Shown here piece by piece: positions 32,425 through 42,577 of a DNA stretch of 64,000 nt. Source of the stretch: Pedobacter sp. Bi126. Lineage in GTDB: Bacteria; Bacteroidota; Bacteroidia; Sphingobacteriales; Sphingobacteriaceae. The translations under genes were made by a program, and so were the position numbers. The stretch is from contig NZ_CAKKMS010000003.1 in assembly GCF_918698245.1 (NCBI RefSeq), positions 868,001-932,000 of the forward strand, written 5' to 3'. Below the pieces are notes generated by a model. It saw only the letters and a list, made by a program, of their open reading frames with translations. It ran no database searches and was not told the DNA's origin. The first letter of the stretch is position 1, and each line of letters begins with the position of its first letter.

Positions 32425-34044
32425 ATGAAAAAGATCATCTTTATATTTCTCAGTCTCATTGTTGCAGTATCTACCGTTAATGCACAAAAAGGCATCAATT
32501 TTAATCACATATATGCTGCGGGAGGAAAACTGCTCATGTGTGTAGATAGTTCAGCTAAAAATGTTTTTTATGCAATTGGCTTTCCCAATCAGCCCCGCAC
32601 AACCCTAAGTTATTTACCTGAAGTAAACAATTTAAGTATCTCGATTAATTTTAGAAAGAATATCAATATACGGCACTATCGGTACACTATTTTAATAGAT
32701 AGTAAACCAATCGTGCTAAATAAGCCGATCGACATGACGCAACTGAAAGATACCCATGCAGGAGGGGATGAAGAAATATTCAGTTCGACAACACTTGGCA
32801 TTTTTCCTGTAAAAGGCAAAATCATTACAACACTTATTTATAGCATAGACAAACCGCAAGATATCGATAAGGCTGTTTTTTACGTAAAGCCTATTCCAAG
32901 AGCAAAGATCTTATCTTTTAGAAAGCGTTTCAAAACTAATCAAGGTGTTGATTACAAGTGGATTACCGATATAAAAGACAGAACAAGAATTGCTTTAACT
33001 GAAAAAGAAGATGAGCTAACCATTGTGAAAGACAAATCAGATATTGATTATCTCTACTATACATCAATAAAAGACAAAAAAACGAATAAAATAATCTTCA
33101 AATCAACTACTTGGGATTATGGCGGCATAATAAGTGAGGATCACGAGGCTTTACCTAGTATAAATATTGATAAAAATATTTTCAAAAAGTCGGGGGAGTA
33201 TGAAATTATTATTCAGCCCTCGATTAAATGGACCAATTGCCTTGATTGTGATATTTCACCAAAAGAAACCGAAAAATACATAACCAGACATACGCTTGTT
33301 ATCACTTTAGCCGAAGAAAGCTACACCAAAAAAGAACTTTACAGTTATGCTTTAATGGCAGCATTTGTTATTGGTTTAAATTTTTTGCTTATACTTCACG
33401 CTATAAAAAAAAGAAATAAAAAAAAGGTTGTAGAACAAGAGCAGCAAAAAAACACGGCAAAGCTTCAACTTAACTCCATCCGTGCGCAATTAAACCCTCA
33501 TTTTCTATTTAATGCACTCTCTGGCATTCAAAATTTAATGAACAAAAACGAAATAGACAATGCCAATAAATACCTGTCTAAGTTTGCCCGCTTAACCCGT
33601 AATGTGCTTGATGATAAAGAACTGATTAGTTTATCGCAAGAAAAAACTTTACTAGACGATTACCTGCAAATGGAGCAATTGCGGTTTGGATTTAAGTACG
33701 AGATTAACCGTTCCGAAAACTTAGATTTGGATAACGTAGAAATACCCAGCATGCTGCTACAACCTTTTGTAGAAAATGCGGTGAAGCACGGCATATCGAA
33801 AAAAGCTACTAACGGAAAAATTGTAATCACATTTACTAAGCAGGCAAATGATTTAGTGTTAACTATTAGCGATAATGGAAACGGATTTGACACAGAAAAA
33901 AAGAACAATGGCTTAGGTCTTCAATTAAGTGCCAGTAGAATAGCACTCTTAAATAGTATTTATAAAGAAAATCGCTTTACTTTAGCCATACAACCAAGTA
34001 CTAACGGCACAAAAATAAGCTTAACATTAACCGATTGGCTATAA
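32425..34044 (+). CDS. LytS-type sensor histidine kinase
   Basis: A 539-residue membrane kinase. The N-terminus MKKIIFIFLSLIVAVSTVNA is a signal peptide, then about 290 residues of unassigned periplasmic sensor. A transmembrane segment (SYALMAAFVIGLNFLLILHAI, partly quoted) follows, then a lysine-rich helix. The His_kinase domain has LNPHFLFNALSGIQN with phospho-acceptor His359, and the ATPase domain has LLQPFVENAVKHG, ISDNGNGF and GLGLQLSASR. Start chosen at ATG 32425, because the longer GTG frame has no such signal sequence. The response regulator follows after 7 bases, so the two form one operon. Confidence 0.9.
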   Translation: MKKIIFIFLSLIVAVSTVNAQKGINFNHIYAAGGKLLMCVDSSAKNVFYAIGFPNQPRTTLSYLPEVNNLSISINFRKNINIRHYRYTILIDSKPIVLNKPIDMTQLKDTHAGGDEEIFSSTTLGIFPVKGKIITTLIYSIDKPQDIDKAVFYVKPIPRAKILSFRKRFKTNQGVDYKWITDIKDRTRIALTEKEDELTIVKDKSDIDYLYYTSIKDKKTNKIIFKSTTWDYGGIISEDHEALPSINIDKNIFKKSGEYEIIIQPSIKWTNCLDCDISPKETEKYITRHTLVITLAEESYTKKELYSYALMAAFVIGLNFLLILHAIKKRNKKKVVEQEQQKNTAKLQLNSIRAQLNPHFLFNALSGIQNLMNKNEIDNANKYLSKFARLTRNVLDDKELISLSQEKTLLDDYLQMEQLRFGFKYEINRSENLDLDNVEIPSMLLQPFVENAVKHGISKKATNGKIVITFTKQANDLVLTISDNGNGFDTEKKNNGLGLQLSASRIALLNSIYKENRFTLAIQPSTNGTKISLTLTDWL

Positions 34045-34051
34045 TATTATA

Positions 34052-34798
34052 ATGAAGGCAATTTTAATAGATGACGAAATTTCCAACTTAGAAAACCTGC
34101 GGACTTTGTTAGAAAAGCACTGTCCGCAGGTAAGTATAATGGCAACAGCGCAAAATATTAATGATGCGGTTGATATTATTGAAAAATATTCACCTGATTT
34201 AGTGTTTCTGGATATTCAAATGGGCGAGCAAACAGGTTTCGATGTACTAAAGCTGCTTCCAACTCGTAATTTCGAAGTTATTTTTGTTACCGCATACGAT
34301 CAATATGGGATACAAGCAGTAAAATTTGCAGCCTTAGATTATCTTTTAAAACCCATTGATATTGAAGAATTAATAAACGCAGTAAATAAAGCCGAACATA
34401 AACTGGCAACACAAATACAAAATCTACAGCTTGATTTTTTACTGCAGCAACTAAAAAAGCCCGAAACCAATATTAGCAAGATTGCCCTACAGATGCAAAG
34501 CGAAATAAGGTATGTAGCTTTATCAGAAATTATACGTTGCGAGGCAGACAATACTTATACCCGGTTCTTCCTTTCAAGTAATGAAAAAATATTGGTTTCT
34601 AAATCACTTAAAGAATATGCAGATTTACTGCGCCCCAGCGGATTTTTAAGAACTCACCAAAGCCATTTAGTAAATCCAAAATATGTAAAAAGCTGGTTAA
34701 AGGAAGACGGCGGTATCTTACTCTTAACCTCTGGAGAAAAGATACCCGTTTCTAAGCCCAACAAAGACACTGTAAAACAAGCCTTGCAACAGCTCTAG
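34052..34798 (+). CDS. LytTR-type response regulator
   Basis: A 248-residue response regulator. The receiver domain has DLVFLDIQMGEQTGFD with the phospho-acceptor Asp54 and KPIDIEEL after the conserved Lys. The LytTR DNA-binding domain covers about residues 145-248, with LSEIIRCEADNTYTRFFL (quoted in part: IIRCEADNTYTRFF), RTHQSHLVNPKYV and KIPVSKPNKD. It is the partner of the kinase upstream. Targets are not known; the divergent receptor gene at 32103 is a natural candidate, though no operator was identified. Confidence 0.93.
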   Translation: MKAILIDDEISNLENLRTLLEKHCPQVSIMATAQNINDAVDIIEKYSPDLVFLDIQMGEQTGFDVLKLLPTRNFEVIFVTAYDQYGIQAVKFAALDYLLKPIDIEELINAVNKAEHKLATQIQNLQLDFLLQQLKKPETNISKIALQMQSEIRYVALSEIIRCEADNTYTRFFLSSNEKILVSKSLKEYADLLRPSGFLRTHQSHLVNPKYVKSWLKEDGGILLLTSGEKIPVSKPNKDTVKQALQQL

Positions 34799-34855
34799 GA
34801 GAATAAAAGCCTTTATTATTAACCAGTTTCAATAGTAAACCTAATTTATAAACAA

Positions 34856-34901
34856 AAAGGCCACAGACAGACAAGCTTACGCCTGCATATCTATGGCCTT
34901 T
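34856..34901. terminator. Bidirectional terminator between the LytTR gene and the M49-like gene
   Basis: AAAGGCCA (34856-34863) pairs with TGGCCTTT (34894-34901) with a long inner loop. The A and T runs on the outer sides suit termination from both directions between the two convergent genes. Confidence 0.55.
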
Positions 34902-34923
34902 AATTCCTGGGTAAAGAAATCTT

Positions 34924-36603
34924 TTATTTTACCCCAAGTACGTCAACACCTTGTTCAAAAACAACATCAACCGGAATATTCTTTTTGGTTAATCGATCCA
35001 GATCTGTTTGAAGTTCGGTATGGATAATCGCTTTATCTTTTTGTGCTTTTTCTACTGCAGCTTTGTCGCCGTTACCCTGAAGGGTGAGAATGAATGCGCT
35101 TAAATCGTTCATGGCAGTTGCAAATTTTTCGAAGTTTACTTTATAAGTTCCTTTAGCGGTACGCTCAAAAGCACCTTTCTCCTGAAAATAATTAAAGCAT
35201 TGCATATTGGCTTTTCCATGCGCCTCAGAAACGCCGAAGCGAACAGAACGTAAAATACCAGCCATAAATGTGGTGTAATAATCTTTTATGTCACCTTTCA
35301 GCTCACCTTTTTTAAGTAAGCCTGTTACCATATACAAGCCTAAAATATCGGCTTTGCCTTCTTCTAACCAGCTATACTGTTCTTTCAATGCTGCGCGTAC
35401 AAAGCCTTTTCCGGTAATGGTTTTTTTTATGCCTAAACCATGAGCTACCTCGTGAAACATGACGTTTGCAAAAAAAGCATCAAACTTAATGTATTGTTGC
35501 TGATCGGCTTCAATTAATTCTTTTGAAATCGGTACCAGAATCCTATCAAATTTCGCTTGCATTGCATTTTTCAGCTGCGAACGGCGTGTTCCTTTTTCCT
35601 GTTGGATTTTTTCATCGTTCGGAAGATTAACCGCAATGGTTTTAGATCCGGCATTACAGTCTCCTGCATAATAAACCACATCATATGCATTTAACTCAGA
35701 GTCGGTTCCAGGTGTTTCGGTTTTGTATTTCGCCGCAACAGGTAAGTTTTTCTGTAATTCAGGAAGCATTTTTACGTACTTCGCCAAACGCTTGCTCCAC
35801 TCTTTATCTTTGATTAAAACATAAGCTTCGTAACTGGTACGGGCATTAAACAGTTTATCCTCGTAATTTTCGATCGGGCCGATAATAATATCCAAACCAT
35901 TGGTTTTCATATCTAACCAGGCATAATCACTTGCGGTAAAATTATCCGTTACCAAAGCATCGGCCCTTAAGTTTAAATATTTTTTTAAACCGGCATCTTC
36001 AGCAATTAAAGCGGCCTGTTTTAGTAACGAACTTGCTTTTTGTAATTCTGAAGCAAATAACACATGATAAGGTACAGTTGATAATTTGCCTGTACTATCT
36101 TTTTGAATAACCGAATATGCACCAAACTTATCAGCAAGATCCGATTTCTCGATGGCTTCTTTTGTAATACCGTATGGATAAAAAGATGCGCCCTCTGGTT
36201 TGGTACCAACACCTTCAACAAAAGGTTTATCATTATTTAATCTGTCCCAAGGGCCATAATTGATGTTAACAAAATCGCGTGTTTTTTCATCTTTAATAGT
36301 TGCCAGCAAGCTATCTCTTTGTGGATAGGCTTGTTTCCAATATAATTGATCCATAATTTCTGCTGCCTGAATTAATAAAGGCAAAATTTTACGGTCGTTA
36401 ACACTTAACTCATTTATATTGGTGGTTAATTTTACCCTTTCGTAAATAGGCAGCCGTTGTGCAACATAATTGGTCAGGCTATCTTTTTGTACTACCACAG
36501 CCTTTTCATCTTTAGATTTATTATTGCCGGTACAAGACGATAAGGCGCCTATAGAAACAGCTACTGCCGATAAAAACAGGGTTGATTTGTATAAATTCTT
36601 CAT
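34924..36603 (-). CDS. M49-like (dipeptidyl-peptidase III-type) zinc lipoprotein
   Basis: A 559-residue lipoprotein; the lipobox is SIGALSSC. The metal site is read as FHEVAHGLG (His384, Glu385, His388) with a second ligand in EEGKADILG. Dipeptidyl-peptidase III enzymes have HEXXGH, with one residue more between the histidines, so this is a shorter, HEXXH variant resembling the family. The rest, with RSVRFGVSEAHGKANMQ and the C-terminal DPVDVVFEQGVD-like stretch, fits Bacteroidota M49-type sequences. A peptidase or hydrolase role at the cell envelope is inferred. Confidence 0.75.
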   Translation of the reverse strand: MKNLYKSTLFLSAVAVSIGALSSCTGNNKSKDEKAVVVQKDSLTNYVAQRLPIYERVKLTTNINELSVNDRKILPLLIQAAEIMDQLYWKQAYPQRDSLLATIKDEKTRDFVNINYGPWDRLNNDKPFVEGVGTKPEGASFYPYGITKEAIEKSDLADKFGAYSVIQKDSTGKLSTVPYHVLFASELQKASSLLKQAALIAEDAGLKKYLNLRADALVTDNFTASDYAWLDMKTNGLDIIIGPIENYEDKLFNARTSYEAYVLIKDKEWSKRLAKYVKMLPELQKNLPVAAKYKTETPGTDSELNAYDVVYYAGDCNAGSKTIAVNLPNDEKIQQEKGTRRSQLKNAMQAKFDRILVPISKELIEADQQQYIKFDAFFANVMFHEVAHGLGIKKTITGKGFVRAALKEQYSWLEEGKADILGLYMVTGLLKKGELKGDIKDYYTTFMAGILRSVRFGVSEAHGKANMQCFNYFQEKGAFERTAKGTYKVNFEKFATAMNDLSAFILTLQGNGDKAAVEKAQKDKAIIHTELQTDLDRLTKKNIPVDVVFEQGVDVLGVK

Positions 36604-36716
36604 ATTAAAGTATATGGCTGCTAAATTAGTAAATTTTAAAAGCTTTGTATAAAGTTTGATGCATTGGGTGAAGTTTAAGATAACTTTGTAACTTCAACCT
36701 GCTAACAATTCATACC

Positions 36717-37553
36717 ATGTTATTTTCAAAGTCATCAAAATCATTATCTATTTCCGCTTTTTCTCTTGTACTTATTTTATCTGCCTGCGGAAGCAGCAAA
36801 TATGCTGCAACAGAAAAAATCTATAAGGAAAAGGCAAAGGATTTTTCGAAAATAATCAATACCACGCCACCTGTTGGTCAACTTTACGATTCATTAGGAG
36901 CAACAAACCAGGAATGGATTGGTTCTGTAAATTTTGGGATACGTAAACCAAATTTTGTGGTGATCCATCATACTGCACAAGATAGTTTGGCACAGACCAT
37001 AAAAACATTTTTCTCCACTAAGGCAGGTACAAGTGCCCATTATGTGATCGGCCGCGATGGTAAAGTAGTACATATGGTAAATGACTATTTACGCGCAAAC
37101 CATGCTGGTGTGAGTAAATGGGGAAAAGATACCGACTTAAACTCTTCATCGATAGGAATTGAATTGGATAACAATGGACTAACTGATCCATGGCCTGATG
37201 CTCAGATGAATAGCTTGCTAAAGCTGTTGGCCACTCTAAAGAAAACCTATGGAATCCCGACAGCGAATTTTATCGGTCATGCCGATATAGCACCTAAACG
37301 GAAAAATGACCCTAAAAATTTCCCCTGGAAAAAACTGGCAGATAAAGGCTTTGGCTATTGGTATGATGATGTGCTGAAAAACCCTCCCGTAGATTTTAAT
37401 ACCGAAATGGCCTTAAAATATATTGGTTACGATACCAGTAACCTCCCTGCAGCAATCACCGCTTTTAAAATCCATTTTATTCAGAGTGATATTACACCAA
37501 CTTTAACACCGGTAGACATATTGGTTCTGTATAATGTGTATACGAAGTATTAA
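36717..37553 (+). CDS. N-acetylmuramoyl-L-alanine amidase lipoprotein
   Basis: A 278-residue enzyme cleaving the amide bond between N-acetylmuramic acid and the peptide stem of peptidoglycan. The lipobox is LILSAC, so it is probably anchored in the outer membrane. The Amidase_2 domain begins with FVVIHHTAQDS (zinc His), continues with GTSAHYVIGRDGKVV and VNDYLRANHAG, then SIGIELDNNG and NFIGHADIAPKRKNDPKNFP with the second His. The gene diverges from the M49-like gene and may be followed by a short hairpin (37590-37610). Confidence 0.92.
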   Translation: MLFSKSSKSLSISAFSLVLILSACGSSKYAATEKIYKEKAKDFSKIINTTPPVGQLYDSLGATNQEWIGSVNFGIRKPNFVVIHHTAQDSLAQTIKTFFSTKAGTSAHYVIGRDGKVVHMVNDYLRANHAGVSKWGKDTDLNSSSIGIELDNNGLTDPWPDAQMNSLLKLLATLKKTYGIPTANFIGHADIAPKRKNDPKNFPWKKLADKGFGYWYDDVLKNPPVDFNTEMALKYIGYDTSNLPAAITAFKIHFIQSDITPTLTPVDILVLYNVYTKY

Positions 37554-37589
37554 GTGAAGGGATTTGGCGTAGATTACACTCATGCCGTC

Positions 37590-37610
37590 ATCCTGAACTG
37601 GTTTCAGGAT
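37590..37610. repeat. Short hairpin (ATCCTGAA...TTTCAGGAT), possible terminator or repeat
   Basis: The sequence ATCCTGAACTGGTTTCAGGAT forms an 8-bp stem with a short loop, preceded by GCCGTC. A palindrome of this type (GTCATCCTGAACTTGTTTCAGGATC) is commonly scattered in bacterial intergenic DNA. It lies just after the amidase stop codon, with no T-run of note. Confidence 0.5.
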
Positions 37611-37712
37611 CTTTAAAAGTGGAATAAGCCCGAAGTTTATGGCGCAAAAAACAAATGCTAATATTTGCTAGCCCATATTCTCTCCGCCAGGCATTGGAAT
37701 CCAAATTCTAGC

Positions 37713-37749
37713 AAAAAAAACACGGATAAATCTGTGTTCATCCGTGTTT
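37713..37749. terminator. Terminator of glnS
   Basis: AAACACGGAT (37718-37727) pairs with ATCCGTGTTT (37740-37749). On the minus strand a T-run follows (A-run at 37713-37720). It ends the glnS transcript; the amidase transcript converges from the other side. Confidence 0.75.
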
Positions 37750-37771
37750 ATCTGTGGTTTAAAAAAGCTAA

Positions 37772-39427
37772 TTAATTTGGCTTCTTAAACGTATCTTTTA
37801 GTGTAACTGTACGGTTAAAAACCAATTTATCTGCAGTAGAATCTCTATCTAAACAGAAATAACCTTTACGGATAAACTGATAACGGCTTTCAAGATCTGC
37901 ATCTGCCAGGGCTGGCTCGATATAAACATTAGGTAACACCGTTAGGCTTTCAGGGTTTAGGTAATCTTTAAAATCTCCTTCCTCAGCATCTGGTGTTTCA
38001 GAAGTAAACAACCGGTCGTACAAACGGATTTCTGCAGTTTTGGCATGCGGAGCACTTACCCAATGGATAGTTCCTTTAACATTTATGCCGCTGGTATCAT
38101 TTCCACTTTTCGATTCCGGGATGTAAGTACAATGAATTTCAGTAACGTTTCCATTTTCATCTTTCACAAAATCTTCGCATTTAACAATGTAAGCGAATTT
38201 TAAGCGTACCATTGCACCGGGCGCCAGGCGGAACCATTTTTTTGCGGGTACTTCCATAAAATCGTCACGTTCTATCCAAAGTTCGTTGCTGAAAGGGATC
38301 ACACGTGTGCCACCACCATCTTCAGCCTCTGGATTGTTTTCGCCGGTTAAATCTTCTGTTCCTTTTTCGTAATTAGTAATCACCAGTTTAATCGGATCTA
38401 AAACCGCCATTACACGGTTAGCCGTTTTATTTAAATCTTCGCGGATGCAAAATTCCAATAAACTTAGCTCAATTAAATTTTCGCGTTTGGCAATACCAAT
38501 ACGTTCGCAAAATTCGCGTACGCTCTTCGGTGTAAAACCTCTCCTACGCAAACCACTAATTGTAGGCATGCGCGGATCGTCCCATCCATTTACTAAGTTT
38601 TCGTTAACCAGTTGAAGTAACTTACGTTTACTCATTACCGTACTGGTAAGGTTTAAACGGGCAAATTCATATTGTTTCGAAGGAAAAATCTCTAGTTTTT
38701 CGATAAACCAATCGTACAGTTCACGGTGCGAAACATATTCCAATGTACAGATAGAGTGCGTGATGTTTTCGATACTGTCGCTTTGGCCGTGAGCAAAATC
38801 GTACATCGGATAAATGCACCATTTGTTACCGGTACGGTGATGTTCGGCATGTTTGATGCGATAGATAATCGGATCGCGCATTAACATATTCGGACTGGCC
38901 ATGTCGATTTTTGCTCTCAAAATATAAGCGCCATCGGCAAATTCGCCATTTTTCATTTTCGTGAAAATGTCTAAATTTTCTTCAATGCTGCGGTTACGGT
39001 ATGGGCTATCCTGTCCTGGTTCTGTTGGCGTGCCTTTTAAAGCTGCAATTTCATCTGCAGAGCTCTCGTCAACATAAGCCAAACCTTTTTCGATCAGTTT
39101 AACAGCAAAACCATACAGCTCATCAAAATAATCTGAGGCATATAATTCATTTTTCCAGTTAAAACCCAACCATCTGATATCTTCTTGCTGACTGTTTACA
39201 TATTCTGTTTTTTCTGTTACCGGATTGGTATCATCAAAACGCAGATTGGTATAGCCGCCGTATTTTTGTGTTAGTCCGAAATTTAAGCATATTGCTTTCG
39301 CGTGGCCGATGTGTAAATAACCATTAGGTTCGGGCGGGAAACGCGTAACCAAAGTTTCATACTTACCACTATTTAAGTCGTTCTCAACAATTTCTTCAAT
39401 AAAGTTCAATGACTTCTCTTCACTCAT
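37772..39427 (-). CDS. glnS: Glutaminyl-tRNA synthetase
   Basis: A class I aminoacyl-tRNA synthetase of 551 residues, the usual length for GlnS. The HIGH-type signature is [22 protein letters not shown] (quoted in part: [14 protein letters not shown]), and the KMSKS-type loop is VMSKRKL. Codon-recognition beta-barrels fill the C-terminal half. The presence of glnS means tRNA-Gln is charged directly, in contrast to genomes that use the GatCAB route. ATG at 39427 (MSEEKS) is preferred over the reading frame's extra 18 codons. Confidence 0.95.
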   Translation of the reverse strand: MSEEKSLNFIEEIVENDLNSGKYETLVTRFPPEPNGYLHIGHAKAICLNFGLTQKYGGYTNLRFDDTNPVTEKTEYVNSQQEDIRWLGFNWKNELYASDYFDELYGFAVKLIEKGLAYVDESSADEIAALKGTPTEPGQDSPYRNRSIEENLDIFTKMKNGEFADGAYILRAKIDMASPNMLMRDPIIYRIKHAEHHRTGNKWCIYPMYDFAHGQSDSIENITHSICTLEYVSHRELYDWFIEKLEIFPSKQYEFARLNLTSTVMSKRKLLQLVNENLVNGWDDPRMPTISGLRRRGFTPKSVREFCERIGIAKRENLIELSLLEFCIREDLNKTANRVMAVLDPIKLVITNYEKGTEDLTGENNPEAEDGGGTRVIPFSNELWIERDDFMEVPAKKWFRLAPGAMVRLKFAYIVKCEDFVKDENGNVTEIHCTYIPESKSGNDTSGINVKGTIHWVSAPHAKTAEIRLYDRLFTSETPDAEEGDFKDYLNPESLTVLPNVYIEPALADADLESRYQFIRKGYFCLDRDSTADKLVFNRTVTLKDTFKKPN

Positions 39428-39743
39428 AAAAACCTGTAAATTAGGAATGCAAATGTAAAAAGATTGAGCGGATTTATACAATGATTATAGGTTTATTAGC
39501 CCATAGTTGATAGCCGATAGCTTAAGCCTGCATTAATTACGATTAAAATACAGATAAACAGTGATTGAATAGTAAAATGACTGAATTATTGAATGGAAGA
39601 ATTGGCTCATTCAGTAAAAATAGCTGTGGCTAATATCAATACTTTGCATTAATTAGCAAAGGCAGGCTCATTACATGTTCCATCAACTATTACTTACATT
39701 ACTTAATAAATTCTATACATTTACGTCAACTTAATATTCATTT
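39428..39743. other. Intergenic region between glnS and the B12-binding gene
   Basis: No gene is supported in these 316 bases. The left half has a short direct GAATAGTAAAATGACTGAATTATTGAATG tract (partly quoted), similar in composition to the repeats near 12700. TATACATTTAC at about 39713-39723 is an imperfect -7 element 20 bases before the B12-binding gene. Nothing else is recognised. Confidence 0.4.
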
Positions 39744-40163
39744 ATGAGCAAAGTATTAAATCGGCCTATCCGCGTTTTAGTAGCTAAAGTTGGATTGGAT
39801 GGCCACGACAGAGGGGCCAAAGTAATCGCAACTTCCTTACGGGATGCTGGCATGGAAGTAATTTATACCGGCTTACGCCAAACACCAGAAATGGTGGTAA
39901 ACACAGCGCTCCAGGAGGATGTTGATGCCATCGGAATTTCCATCCTATCGGGCGCACACATGACGGTTTTTCCAAAGGTTATTCATTTTATGAAAGAAAA
40001 ACAGTTAGATGATGTGTTATTAACCGGCGGAGGGATTATCCCGGAAGCTGATCGGTTAAAACTAGCAGATATGGGTGTTGGGGAGCTATTTCCTCCAGGT
40101 ACAACAATGGCAAGTATTGTAGAATATATTCAGAATTGGGTTACAGAAAATAGAAATTTTTAA
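39744..40163 (+). CDS. Stand-alone cobalamin-binding subunit (methylmalonyl-CoA mutase C-terminal type)
   Basis: A 139-residue protein with the B12-binding fold. The DxHxxG motif that supplies the axial histidine is [10 protein letters not shown], and SILSGAHM and [11 protein letters not shown] are the other cobalamin contacts, followed by LFPPGTTM. The large catalytic subunit is absent, so the protein resembles the small subunit of a two-part mutase such as isobutyryl-CoA or methylmalonyl-CoA mutase, with the other part elsewhere. The enoyl-CoA hydratase gene follows after 3 bases, so the two are co-transcribed. Confidence 0.88.
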   Translation: MSKVLNRPIRVLVAKVGLDGHDRGAKVIATSLRDAGMEVIYTGLRQTPEMVVNTALQEDVDAIGISILSGAHMTVFPKVIHFMKEKQLDDVLLTGGGIIPEADRLKLADMGVGELFPPGTTMASIVEYIQNWVTENRNF

Positions 40164-40166
40164 GTT

Positions 40167-40946
40167 ATGGCATACCAGAATTTAATCTCAGAGATAAAAG
40201 AAAACATTTTATACGTTACCATCAACCGTGAAAAAGCGCTGAATGCTTTAAACAAAGATACTTTGGCTGAACTAGCGGATGTAATTGCTTTCGCAGGCAA
40301 AACCGATGAAGTAAGAGGTGTTATCTTAACAGGAGCAGGCGAAAAAGCCTTTGTTGCAGGAGCTGACATTAAAGAGTTTTCTGATTATAGTGGTAAACAG
40401 GGAGAAGAATTAGCAAAACGTGGTCATGATCTGGTCTTTAATGCCATTGAAAATTCTTCAAAGCCATTTATTGCAGCAATTAATGGATTTGCTTTGGGTG
40501 GAGGACTGGAGTTGGCCATGGCCTGCCACATACGCATCGCATCAGATCATGCGAAATTAGGTTTACCTGAAGTTACGTTAGGTTTAATTCCCGGTTATGG
40601 CGGTACCCAGCGCCTTACACAGTTGGTTGGAAAAGGTAAAGCAATAGAAATGATTACTACTGCTAATATGATTACAGCTTCGGATGCAGAAAAAATAGGA
40701 CTAGTAAACTATGTTGTTCCACAGCCAGATCTAATTAGCAAGGCTGAAGAGCTGCTGAATGTTATTAAGCAACGCGCACCGCTAGCTGTTTCGGCAGCAA
40801 TAAAATCTGTAATTGCAGCCGTAAATAACAGCAATGGCTACGCTATCGAAATTGAAGAATTTGGCAAATGTTTCGAAACTGCCGATTTTAAAGAGGGAGT
40901 GACTGCATTTGTTGAAAAGAGAAAAGCAAATTTTTCTGGAAAATAG
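40167..40946 (+). CDS. Enoyl-CoA hydratase/isomerase family protein
   Basis: A 259-residue crotonase-fold enzyme. The oxyanion-hole region is AFVAGADIKEFSDY, and the catalytic region is AINGFALGGGLELAMACHIRIAS and GLPEVTLGLIPGYGGTQRL (quoted in part: FALGGGLELAMACH and LIPGYGGTQRL). The Glu of PEVTLG and of ADIKEF are in place for hydratase activity. It lies directly downstream of the B12-binding subunit, which suggests a branched- or odd-chain acyl-CoA degradation role. Confidence 0.93.
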   Translation: MAYQNLISEIKENILYVTINREKALNALNKDTLAELADVIAFAGKTDEVRGVILTGAGEKAFVAGADIKEFSDYSGKQGEELAKRGHDLVFNAIENSSKPFIAAINGFALGGGLELAMACHIRIASDHAKLGLPEVTLGLIPGYGGTQRLTQLVGKGKAIEMITTANMITASDAEKIGLVNYVVPQPDLISKAEELLNVIKQRAPLAVSAAIKSVIAAVNNSNGYAIEIEEFGKCFETADFKEGVTAFVEKRKANFSGK

Positions 40947-41096
40947 CATGACTGTGTAGTATTAATCTGATGTATGGTGTAACGAAAGTGTTGCAAAAAT
41001 TTTCAATGCAATTTATTTTGAGTAATTATGTTAATTAATTATTAACCCTCGTGTGTTTAACACTACATATGGGTTTTTATAATAATAACGCTACTC

Positions 41097-42512
41097 ATGA
41101 AAAAGATACTCATTGTTGACGATGAAATTAGCATCGGTTTATTGCTCTGCAAGTTTTTAACTAAAAATGGATTTGAAGTTTCGAATGTAACAACTGGTAG
41201 AACGGTTTTACAAATTCTTGAAAAAGAGAGATTCGATTTGGTATTATGCGATTATCGTTTGGATGATACAGATGGGAAGGAGATTTTAATTCACGTTAAG
41301 GAAAACTATCCGGCTACCAGTGTGATTATTATTACAGGTTATTCGGATATTAAGCTTGCCGTAGAATTGATAAAACTAGGGGCTTACGATTATATTGTTA
41401 AACCGCTCTACCCAGATGAAATTTTAAATACCATAAATAAAGCCCTTGAAACGCAAGAGGCTTTAAAATCACCTAAAAATTTTGAACGCGCTGATCATAA
41501 TGTTATTTCCGGTTTTCTAAATGATCCGGAATATATAAATGGGGAAAGCGATGCTTCAGCACTTTTACTGAAACAAATCCAACTCATAGCACGAACAGGG
41601 TACACCGTCATTTTAACGGGGCAAAGTGGAACAGGGAAAGAATGTGTTGCTAAAACCATTCACCAAAATAGTTCGCGTAGCAGAGAACCTTTCATCGCCA
41701 TGGATTGTGGTTCTTTAACAAAAGAATTAGCCGCCAGTGAATTTTTTGGACACGAGAAAGGGGCATTTACTGGAGCAGCCTTCACTAAAATCGGTCACTT
41801 TGAGCAAGCTAATGGCGGTACATTATTTCTTGATGAGATTGGTAATTTATCCTATGAGATCCAGGCAACTTTACTCAGGGCCGTTCAAGAACGGAAAATT
41901 AAGCGGATTGGAAGTACGAAGGAGATTGATCTGGATGTGCGGCTTATTGTAGCTACAAATGAAAATTTACTAGAAGGGATTCAAAAGGGGGTATTCAGGG
42001 AAGATTTATATCACCGCTTTAATGAATTTTCGATACATGTTCCATCATTGAAACACCGGGACAATGATATCCTTATCTTTGCTGAACGTTTTCTGGCCGC
42101 AGTAAACAAAGAATTGAACAAAAAGATTAAAGGCTTTTCTGATGAAGTGATGAAATGTTTATTAGCATACAATTGGCCAGGTAATGTACGTGAGCTGAAG
42201 AATGTTATCAGGCGGATTGCTTTATTAACCGATGGTGATCGCATAGAAACTCATGTTTTACCATTGGAGCTTAGAATGACTGATTATCCTAAGACACAGC
42301 ACGAAAAAAAAGCGCTTCTTTTGCCGCTAAAATTAAATGATGATAAATCACTTAATTTGCGAAATACTGCTAAGGAAGCCGAATATACGGCTATTTTAGA
42401 AGTGCTAAAAGCGGTTAATTTCAACAAGACCAAGGCGGCAAAAATATTAAATATCGACAGAAAAACACTTTACAATAAAATCAAATTCATTGAGGTTGAT
42501 GATGAGATATAA
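41097..42512 (+). CDS. NtrC-family sigma-54-dependent response regulator
   Basis: A 471-residue regulator with three domains. The receiver has IVDDE and DLVLCDYRLDDTDG with Asp52, and GAYDYIVKPLYPDE. The AAA+ domain has GQSGTGKE (Walker A), GAFTGA (sigma-54 contact) and GGTLFLDEIG (Walker B). The C-terminal Fis-type HTH is NKTKAAKILNIDRKTLYNKI. It activates sigma-54 promoters. No partner kinase is in the window, so it is an orphan here. The membrane genes downstream (42578-44820) could be targets, but no -24/-12 promoter was found near them. Confidence 0.95.
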   Translation: MKKILIVDDEISIGLLLCKFLTKNGFEVSNVTTGRTVLQILEKERFDLVLCDYRLDDTDGKEILIHVKENYPATSVIIITGYSDIKLAVELIKLGAYDYIVKPLYPDEILNTINKALETQEALKSPKNFERADHNVISGFLNDPEYINGESDASALLLKQIQLIARTGYTVILTGQSGTGKECVAKTIHQNSSRSREPFIAMDCGSLTKELAASEFFGHEKGAFTGAAFTKIGHFEQANGGTLFLDEIGNLSYEIQATLLRAVQERKIKRIGSTKEIDLDVRLIVATNENLLEGIQKGVFREDLYHRFNEFSIHVPSLKHRDNDILIFAERFLAAVNKELNKKIKGFSDEVMKCLLAYNWPGNVRELKNVIRRIALLTDGDRIETHVLPLELRMTDYPKTQHEKKALLLPLKLNDDKSLNLRNTAKEAEYTAILEVLKAVNFNKTKAAKILNIDRKTLYNKIKFIEVDDEI

Positions 42513-42577
42513 ATTTTAAATCTAGAAAAACAAAATCAGCCATTTTAGCATTTAAAGAATACCCTTATGATCTAAAT

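Noticed and set aside
40947..41096. Sigma-54 promoter upstream of the NtrC-type gene
   Set aside because: No GG-N10-GC core with the TGGCAC...TTGC pattern is present.
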